Part shown: one piece after another, positions 5,157 through 10,067 of the stretch
Layout: the number at the start of each line of letters is the position of its first letter
Position numbering within the stretch: position 1 is the first letter of the stretch
DNA from: JAFIEN01 sp051859505
GTDB taxonomy: Bacteria; Pseudomonadota; Alphaproteobacteria; Rhodobacterales; Rhodobacteraceae
Reading direction: 5' to 3'
Assembly (NCBI GenBank): GCA_051859505.1
Contig: JBHYFN010000075.1
Coordinates: 1 to 10,067 of the forward strand
Length of the DNA stretch: 10,067 nt
Position numbers and translations under genes: made by a program
The notes under the pieces: model-generated
The model's input: only the letters and a program-made list of their open reading frames with translations
What the model was told of the DNA's origin: nothing
Databases searched by the model: none

Positions 5157-6989
5157 CTAGCGCCCCGGCACCGCCGTGACATAGCTGCCCGGCGCCGGGC
5201 CGAGGACGGGATGGTCGGGCCCGCCGGCCTGGCGCGCGGGCACCTGCCTGCCCGATCTTTCGGCCAGCCATTTCCCCCAGCGCGGCCACCACGAGCCCTT
5301 GTGCTTTTCCGCCGCCCCCTGCCACTCGGCCGGATCGGGCACGAGGTCGGGATTGGTCCAATGCCCGTATTTGTCGCGGCTCGGCGGATTGACGATGCCC
5401 GCGATATGGCCCGATTCCGACAGGATGAAGGTCTTGTCCTTCGATCCCATCGCCCGGATGCCGCGATAGCTCGAGGTCCAGGCGGCGATGTGATCGGTCT
5501 CGCAGGCGATGGCGCAGAGCGGCACGGTCACATCGGCCAGGCGCACCACCTCGCCCGCGATGGCAAAGCCGCCTTGCGCGAAACGGTCGGCCTGACAAAG
5601 CCCGCGCAGATATTCGACCGCCATCGTCGCGGGCAGGTTCGTCCCGTCGCCGTTCCAGTAGAGCAGGTCGAAGGCCGGCGGCGTCTTGCCCAGCATGTAG
5701 CTGCGGATCGCCGGCGCATAGATCAGGTCATTGGCGCGCAGATAGCTGAAGGTGCGCGCCATGTAGAAGGAATCAAGCACGCCCGTTTCCTTGACCTCGG
5801 CCTCGATCCCGTCGACGAAATCGTCGGTCAGAAAGACCCCCACCTCGCCCTGATCGGAAAAATCGGTCAGCGTGGTAAAGAAGGTCGCCGCATTGACCGA
5901 GCGGTCCTTGCGCTTCTTCATCAGGGCCAGCGTCAGCGCCAGCGTCGTGCCCGCGATGCAATAGCCCACGACATTGACCTTGGGCACATCGCAGATCCGC
6001 TTCGCCTCGGCGATGGCGGACAGATAGCCCTCCTCGACATAATCGGTCATCGAGGTGTCGCGATAGGAGGGATCGGGATTGACCCAAGAGACGACGAAGA
6101 GGGTAAAGCCCTGATCGACAATCCATTTGATCAGGCTGTTGGCCGGTTTCAGGTCGAGGATATAGAACTTGTTGATCCAGGGCGGAAACAGGATCAGCGG
6201 CGTGCGGTGGACCGTTTCCGTCGTGGGGCGGTACTGGATCAGCTCGAACAGGCGGTTGCGATAGACCACATCGCCCGGCGAGGTCGCCAGATTGACCCCG
6301 ACCTGAAACGCCTGAGGATCGGACAGGGTGACGATCACCTCGCCCTCGTTGCGCTCGAGATCCGCGACAAGGTTCTCGAGCCCGTCGATCAGCGATTGCC
6401 CTTCGGTCTCGACCGCGCGTTCAAGCGCCTCGGGATTGGTGGCGAGGAAATTCGTCGGGCTCATCATGTCGACGATCTGGCGGGTGAAATAGTCAAGCCG
6501 GCGGCGCTCTTTCTCGTCCAGCCCCTCGATCGCGGCGACAGAGGCGCGGATCGCCTCGGCATTCAGCAGGTATTGCTGCTTGATGAAGTTGAAATAGGGA
6601 TGCGTTTCCCAAAGAGGATTGGCAAATCGGCGATCCCCGGGCGTCCGGTCCGGCGGCGCCGAGAGAGTGCCCTGCGCCAGGGCCTGCTGCGCCTCGAGAT
6701 AGTGCTTGAGCGTCTTGCCCCAGTATTCGACCTGATGTTCGAAGATCCTGGCCGGGTTCTGCAGCGCCTCCTGCATCCAGGCGGCGCCGGCCTTCATGTA
6801 GAGCTCTGCATCCGGCCCCTGAAGCGCCGTCGGCACCTGCCGCTTCTGCGCCATGGCGGCGACGAGGCGCTTGGTCAGCTCCTCGATCCGCGCGATATTC
6901 GCCTCGATCCGGGCGAGGCTCTCGGAGCTGTTGCCATCGGGCGCCGCAGACGGGGCCTCCGGAGTGTCGCCTGAATCAGTTGTTGTCAT
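5157..6989 (-). CDS. phaC: PhaC, class I polyhydroxyalkanoate synthase
   Basis: PhaC polymerises (R)-3-hydroxyacyl-CoA into PHA at the granule surface, releasing CoA. At 610 residues without a partner phaE or phaR-type subunit gene, it is a class I enzyme for short-chain monomers. The order is a low-complexity acidic N-terminus (1-25), a helical region (25-110), the PhaC N-terminal domain (about 110-280) and an alpha/beta-hydrolase core. The lipase-like box is GYCIAG with nucleophile Cys344. The other catalytic residues are Asp499 in CETDHIAAW and His528 in SGHIAGIVNPP, with spacing close to the Cys319/Asp480/His508 triad of the Cupriavidus enzyme. The box has Ala where most have Gly (GxCxGG), a conservative variant. 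The ATG at 6989 has only a weak ribosome site, and the leader GGCGTGAAAC lacks GGAG. The gene is divergent from phaZ and ends 134 bases before phaP. A TTTCGG/CCGAAA stem (5130-5148) after the stop is the only, weak, terminator candidate. Confidence 0.97.
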   Translation of the reverse strand: MTTTDSGDTPEAPSAAPDGNSSESLARIEANIARIEELTKRLVAAMAQKRQVPTALQGPDAELYMKAGAAWMQEALQNPARIFEHQVEYWGKTLKHYLEAQQALAQGTLSAPPDRTPGDRRFANPLWETHPYFNFIKQQYLLNAEAIRASVAAIEGLDEKERRRLDYFTRQIVDMMSPTNFLATNPEALERAVETEGQSLIDGLENLVADLERNEGEVIVTLSDPQAFQVGVNLATSPGDVVYRNRLFELIQYRPTTETVHRTPLILFPPWINKFYILDLKPANSLIKWIVDQGFTLFVVSWVNPDPSYRDTSMTDYVEEGYLSAIAEAKRICDVPKVNVVGYCIAGTTLALTLALMKKRKDRSVNAATFFTTLTDFSDQGEVGVFLTDDFVDGIEAEVKETGVLDSFYMARTFSYLRANDLIYAPAIRSYMLGKTPPAFDLLYWNGDGTNLPATMAVEYLRGLCQADRFAQGGFAIAGEVVRLADVTVPLCAIACETDHIAAWTSSYRGIRAMGSKDKTFILSESGHIAGIVNPPSRDKYGHWTNPDLVPDPAEWQGAAEKHKGSWWPRWGKWLAERSGRQVPARQAGGPDHPVLGPAPGSYVTAVPGR

Positions 6990-7009
6990 GTTAATGTTTC
7001 ACGCCTAGT

Positions 7010-7021
7010 TTGCAGTTGCAG
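7010..7021. promoter_or_regulatory. Near-match PhaR site between phaC and phaZ
   Basis: TTGC-AGTT-GCAG differs by one base from the CTGC-N4-GCAG PhaR form. It lies in the 116-base divergent spacer, 20 bases upstream of the phaC ATG. On the leftward strand the surrounding text reads TGCTGCAACTGC, which recurs in the spacer after phaR at about 3785-3796. Binding is possible but unproven. No convincing -35/-10 pair is visible for either gene in this spacer. Confidence 0.4.
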
Positions 7022-7105
7022 CATTTCGGTCCCCGGCAGCTTTCGCAGTCCTGTCTTTGCGGTCCGGCACCCCTGCTGCGCGAAGCGGGACCGGAGGCTT
7101 TCCTC

Positions 7106-8401
7106 GTGAAGTATATGTTCACCTACGACCTGATGGAAAGCATGCGGAACACGAATCAATGGCTGGGCGCAAGCGCGCGGGCCTTTGGCTCCTATCCCGT
7201 CATGTCGCTGACCGCCAATCCGATGATCGAATGGATCAAGGCCTGGGGCGAAGTGACCGAACGCAGCTTTGCGCGGATGGTGGCCAAACCCGACTGGGGC
7301 ATCCCCTCGGTCACGGTCGAGGATGGCACCGACCATACCGTCCGGATCATGACGCTGATCGACAAGCCCTTCGGAAACCTCATCCATTTCAAGGTGCCCG
7401 GCCGCGAACCGCGCGCCCGCCGTGTCCTGCTTGTGGCGCCCATGTCGGGCCATTACGCCACCCTCCTGCGCAAGACGGTCATCAGCCTCCTGCCCGATTG
7501 CGAGGTCTTTCTGACCGATTGGCACAATGCCCGCGACATTCCGGTCAGCGCCGGCAAGTTCGATATCGAGGATTATACCCTTTACCTTGTCGAATTCATG
7601 AAGGCGCTGGGGCCGGATCTGCATGTGATCGCGATCTGCCAGCCGGTGCCGCTGACGCTCGCCGCCACCGCCTATCTGGCCGAAGAGGATCCCGACGCCC
7701 AGCCCCACAGCCTGACGCTGATCGGCGGGCCGGTCGATCCCGATGCCAACCCGACCGAGGTCACCGATTTCGGCCGCCGCACCACGATGGGCCAGCTTGA
7801 ACAATCGGTGATCCAGCGGGTCGGGTTCAAATATGCCGGCGTCGGCCGGCTGGTCTATCCGGGGCTGTTGCAGCTGGCCTCTTTCATCTCGATGAATGCG
7901 GGCACGCATGTGGAGGCCTTCCAGAACCAGATCCTCAGGGTCGCCAAGGGCGAGGCCGCCGATCACGACAAGCATAATGTCTTTTACGATGAATACCTTG
8001 CGGTGATGGACATGACGGCGGAATTCTACCTTTCCACCGTCGAGCGCATCTTCAAGGCGCGCGAGATCGCGCGCAACGATTTCACCGTCGCGGGCCGCAA
8101 GGTCGATTTCGGCAAGATCACCCGCGTCGCCGTCAAGACCGTCGAGGGCGAGGAGGATGACATCTCGGCCCCCGGCCAGTGCCGCGCCGCGCTTGACCTG
8201 CTCACCTCGCTGCCGCCCGAGAAAAAGGCCAAGCATCTGGAGCGCGGCGCCGGTCATTACGGCATCTTCGCCGGGCGCAGCTGGCGCAACAACATCCGCC
8301 CGCTTGTGCTTGATTTCATTGATGCCAACAGCGGCACGGCGGCCGTAGCCAAGACGACCCGGCCCCGCCGCGGCGGCCGGCCAAGGGTGGTCTCCGGCTA
8401 G
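7106..8401 (+). CDS. phaZ: PhaZ, intracellular polyhydroxyalkanoate depolymerase
   Basis: PhaZ breaks down the cell's own PHA granules to hydroxyacids or hydroxyacyl-CoA. The 431-residue protein fits the intracellular PHB depolymerase family of alpha/beta-hydrolase fold. It has a Cys in place of Ser in the lipase-like box (AICQP, Cys178), as in PhaZ1 of Cupriavidus (Cys183). Asp351 or Asp352 in EGEEDDISAPGQC and His384 in GAGHYGIF complete the triad with spacing near that enzyme's Asp355 and His388. Family motifs VAPMSGHYATLLR (about 111-123) and FLTDWHNARDIP are clear. The C-terminus is basic (RPRRGGRPR). I chose the GTG at 7106 because GGAGG lies 8 bases upstream and homologues begin (M)KYMFTYDLMESMRNTN. 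A frame open from 7010 would add 32 unconserved residues. The gene is divergent from phaC, and its stop codon overlaps that of the next gene. Confidence 0.95.
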   Translation: MKYMFTYDLMESMRNTNQWLGASARAFGSYPVMSLTANPMIEWIKAWGEVTERSFARMVAKPDWGIPSVTVEDGTDHTVRIMTLIDKPFGNLIHFKVPGREPRARRVLLVAPMSGHYATLLRKTVISLLPDCEVFLTDWHNARDIPVSAGKFDIEDYTLYLVEFMKALGPDLHVIAICQPVPLTLAATAYLAEEDPDAQPHSLTLIGGPVDPDANPTEVTDFGRRTTMGQLEQSVIQRVGFKYAGVGRLVYPGLLQLASFISMNAGTHVEAFQNQILRVAKGEAADHDKHNVFYDEYLAVMDMTAEFYLSTVERIFKAREIARNDFTVAGRKVDFGKITRVAVKTVEGEEDDISAPGQCRAALDLLTSLPPEKKAKHLERGAGHYGIFAGRSWRNNIRPLVLDFIDANSGTAAVAKTTRPRRGGRPRVVSG

Positions 8402-9144
8402 GGCCGCGCGGCGCGCGCCAGCACCTCCTCGACCGCCGCCCCGATCAGCTCGAGGCAGTCGGGCGAGGAAAACCGGTGATCGGCCCCCTTCACCAGCGTC
8501 AGCCGCAGATCCGGCCCCCTGGCATGATCCAGAAGCCGCAGCGCGACGCCCATCTCGACATCCCGGTCCTCCGTTCCCTGCAGGAACCGCACCGGAAACG
8601 GCAGCTCCAGCGGGCTGCGCAGGACAAGCTGCTGCCGCCCGTCCTCGATCAGGCGCCGGGTGATCGGATAGGGCGCGCCATAGTCCGAGGGCAGATGCAC
8701 CACGCCCCGTTCGGCCAGCTCCGCCCGCTGGGCCGCATCGAACCCCGCCCACATCGAATCCTCGGTGAAATCGGGCGCCGCGGCGATGGTGACAAGCCCC
8801 GCGATCCCCGGCCGCGCCCGCGCCAGCAGAAGCGAGATCCACCCCCCCATGGATGACCCCACCAGCACCGCCGGCCCGTTGACCAGATCCAGAACCGCCG
8901 CCGCATCCGCAGCCCAGTCGCCGATGCAGCCGTCCAGAAAATCGCCCGCGCTCCCGCCATGGCCGGAATAGTCGAACCGCAGGAAGGCCTGCCCGCGCCG
9001 CTTCGCCCAATCCTCGAGCCAGAGCGCCTTGGTCCCCTCCATGTCGGACCGGAAGCCGCCCAGAAATACCACCGCCGGCCCCGCCCCATCCAATGCGTGA
9101 TAGGCGATGCGGCGGCCCTTCGGCCCTTCGATCAGATCCGGCAC
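8398..9144 (-). CDS. Alpha/beta hydrolase, ABHD10-like serine esterase
   Basis: This 248-residue cytoplasmic protein has a complete alpha/beta-hydrolase fold. VVFLGGFRSDMEGTKALWLEDWA (25-47) supplies the oxyanion region, RFDYSGHGGS is at 56-65, and the nucleophile elbow GSSMGG has Ser98. The acid is Asp193 (or Asp195) in QGTEDRD, and the base is His223 in GADHRFS. The FLGGFxSDMxGxKA and FDYSGHGxS patterns are those of ABHD10, a thioesterase/acyl-glucuronide esterase in animals, and of its many bacterial relatives. The natural substrate is unknown. The start is a GTG at 9144 with GAGGAGG 6 bases upstream. Its stop overlaps the phaZ stop within CTAG (8398-8401). It is divergent from the ArsR-SRPBCC regulator, and a -10-like TAAAAT (9218-9223, leftward strand) lies beside the palindrome at 9230-9251, so it may be a target of that regulator. 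A role in PHA turnover (oligomer hydrolysis) is only suggested by position. Confidence 0.87.
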   Translation of the reverse strand: MPDLIEGPKGRRIAYHALDGAGPAVVFLGGFRSDMEGTKALWLEDWAKRRGQAFLRFDYSGHGGSAGDFLDGCIGDWAADAAAVLDLVNGPAVLVGSSMGGWISLLLARARPGIAGLVTIAAAPDFTEDSMWAGFDAAQRAELAERGVVHLPSDYGAPYPITRRLIEDGRQQLVLRSPLELPFPVRFLQGTEDRDVEMGVALRLLDHARGPDLRLTLVKGADHRFSSPDCLELIGAAVEEVLARAARP

Positions 9145-9229
9145 CTTGCACCTCCTCGCTGGTTTCGAAGTGACTCCCTGCCCGTTCCGATGCGGCGAGG
9201 CAAGGCCGGCGCGCGGGATTTTACGTTAC

Positions 9230-9251
9230 CATATTGTCACGTGACTATGTG
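9230..9251. promoter_or_regulatory. Palindromic operator candidate before the ArsR-SRPBCC gene
   Basis: A perfect 10-base palindrome GTCACGTGAC (9236-9245) sits in a 22-base imperfect palindrome where 9 of 11 base pairs are symmetric. The symmetry, size and position, about 20 bases before the regulator's likely ATG, fit an ArsR-family dimer site. It also overlaps the expected -35 position of the divergent hydrolase, whose -10-like TAAAAT is at 9218-9223. One site could therefore serve both genes. Confidence 0.55.
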
Positions 9252-9269
9252 TTCACCTATAAGCCCCGC

Positions 9270-10025
9270 ATGGACGCGATCTTCAAGGCCCTCAACGATC
9301 CCGCCCGGCGCGCGCTGCTTGACAGCCTGCGCCGCAAGGACGGTCAGACCCTGACCGAACTCCAGGGCCAGCTCGCCATGAGCCGTTTCGGGGTGATGAA
9401 ACATCTGAAGGTTCTTGAGGACGCCCATCTTGTCACCACCCGCAAGGTCGGGCGGTTCAAGTATCACTACCTGAATGCGCTTCCCCTGCAGGAGGTGATC
9501 GACCGCTGGATCGACCCCCTCGTCAGGCCTCAGGTCGAGGCGATCCTCAAACTCAAATCCCGATTGGAATCCACCATGACACGACCTGTCTATGTCTACC
9601 GGACCTATATTCGCTGCACCCAGCAGGCGCTTTGGGACGCGCTTCTGTCGGCCGAGGCCTTTGAAAAATACGATTTCCTGGGCCAGACTGCCGAACGGCA
9701 GGGCGATCTTCTGATCTACCGCATGCCCGACGGAACCGAGACCCTGCATTGCCGCGAGGTCGAGCTGGTGCCGATGACCCGCCTTGTCACCACCTTCGAG
9801 CCGAAATGGGACGATGTGACACCGCCCAGCCGCGTCGTCTATCTGATCGAGCCCGAAGGCGATTTCTGCAAGCTGACGGTCGAGCATCACGACCTGACCC
9901 ACGATCCCGCCGAGGGCACCGGCGACGGCTGGGAACGCTCGCTGGCCGGGCTCAAGACCTGGCTCGAGACGGGGCAGCCGGCGCAGTTCGGCGGCGCCTA
10001 TCTGTGGGAAGAGCAGGACAGCTGA
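9270..10025 (+). CDS. ArsR-type winged-helix regulator fused to an SRPBCC (AHSA1) domain
   Basis: The 251-residue product joins two domains. Residues 1-95 are an ArsR-family winged helix: MDAIFKALNDPARRALLDSL, then the recognition region LTELQGQLAMSRFGVMKHLKVLE and the wing LVTTRKVGRFKYHYLN. There is no ELCVCDL-type cysteine motif, so it is unlikely to be a metal sensor. Residues about 105-235 are an SRPBCC/AHSA1-like fold that starts at YVYRTYIRCTQQALWDAL and contains W180, HHDLTH and the GWERSLAGLKTWLETG C-terminal helix. This fold binds hydrophobic ligands in its cavity, so a small-molecule-responsive repressor is inferred. The start is uncertain: ATG 9270 matches where homologous ArsR domains begin, but its upstream region lacks a clear ribosome site. 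In-frame TTG (9234) and GTG (9249) would place the operator inside the gene. Translation may be leaderless or weak. The gene is divergent from the hydrolase at 8398-9144. Confidence 0.85.
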   Translation: MDAIFKALNDPARRALLDSLRRKDGQTLTELQGQLAMSRFGVMKHLKVLEDAHLVTTRKVGRFKYHYLNALPLQEVIDRWIDPLVRPQVEAILKLKSRLESTMTRPVYVYRTYIRCTQQALWDALLSAEAFEKYDFLGQTAERQGDLLIYRMPDGTETLHCREVELVPMTRLVTTFEPKWDDVTPPSRVVYLIEPEGDFCKLTVEHHDLTHDPAEGTGDGWERSLAGLKTWLETGQPAQFGGAYLWEEQDS

Positions 10026-10033
10026 GCGCGGCG

Positions 10034-10061
10034 CCCCGGCCCTCATGGACAGCGGCCGGGG
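10034..10061 (+). terminator. GC-rich hairpin after the ArsR-SRPBCC gene
   Basis: CCCCGGCC and GGCCGGGG form a perfect 8-base stem with a 12-base loop, starting 8 bases after the stop codon. The six bases left in the window after it show no T-run, so this is a candidate terminator only. Confidence 0.4.
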
Positions 10062-10067
10062 CCGGGC

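Noticed and set aside
5064..6974. A 636-codon open frame on the + strand, opposite phaC
   Set aside because: It is fully antisense to a PhaC with an intact catalytic triad, and its translation is rich in Arg, Gly, Asp and His with no recognisable domain. Long antisense frames are expected in GC-rich genes with strong codon bias.
7010..7105. N-terminal extension of PhaZ from the ATG at 7010
   Set aside because: The extra 32 residues are unlike the family and lie over the phaC-phaZ regulatory spacer. The GTG at 7106 has a good GGAGG site.
3861..8401. The PHA cluster as a novel system
   Set aside because: All four proteins and their order are well known for Rhodobacterales. Only details of the regulatory DNA are worth reporting.
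6986..9151. A 721-codon open frame on the - strand running through phaZ and the esterase
   Set aside because: It is antisense to PhaZ and in the wrong frame across the esterase, starting at a GTG inside that gene's ribosome site. Both covered genes have clear family motifs, so this is a shadow.
9237..10046. A 269-codon - strand frame opposite the ArsR-SRPBCC gene
   Set aside because: It is antisense to a gene with two recognisable domains and shows no domain of its own.

Overview
The window looks like a chromosomal segment from a high-GC alphaproteobacterium of the Rhodobacter/Paracoccus type (Rhodobacterales). The main reasons are the gene order phaZ-phaC-phaP-phaR with phaZ divergent from phaC, the high-GC codon use with frequent GTG starts, CTGC-N3/4-GCAG operator sequences of the PhaR type, and gatC-gatA without gatB beside them. 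Genus or species cannot be fixed from this alone. I see no RNA genes, insertion sequences, phage genes or CRISPR.

Layout. Positions 1-2977 hold four leftward genes: a ceramidase-superfamily membrane protein (2318-2977), gatC (1928-2215), gatA (441-1931) and a lipoprotein cut off by the window start (1-411). gatC and gatA overlap by 4 bases (ATGA). A rightward metallo-beta-lactamase-fold hydrolase of the UPF0173 type (3031-3720) diverges from the ceramidase homologue. It converges on phaR across a 140-base spacer made almost entirely of inverted repeats, with one perfect hairpin abutting each stop codon.

Positions 3861-8401 are a complete granule-handling polyhydroxyalkanoate (PHA) cluster. 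It has phaR (repressor), phaP (phasin), phaC (class I synthase), all leftward, and phaZ (intracellular depolymerase), rightward. PhaC polymerises hydroxyacyl-CoA, PhaP coats the granule, PhaR senses nascent polymer and represses phaP and itself, and PhaZ degrades the polymer. Four exact CTGC-N3/4-GCAG sites lie upstream of phaP and phaR. One of them exactly fills the spacer of the best phaP promoter. The monomer-supply genes phaA and phaB are not in the window.

Positions 8398-10025 hold a leftward alpha/beta hydrolase of the ABHD10-like type. Its stop codon overlaps that of phaZ at a CTAG tetranucleotide. It is divergent from an ArsR-type winged-helix regulator fused to an SRPBCC (AHSA1) ligand-binding domain, and a 22-base imperfect palindrome lies between the two.

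Overall this is an ordinary housekeeping and PHA region with unusually legible regulatory DNA. I did not find a credible new multi-gene system. The most useful second looks are the PhaR operator set, the palindromic convergent spacer, the ArsR-SRPBCC/hydrolase pair and the ceramidase homologue.
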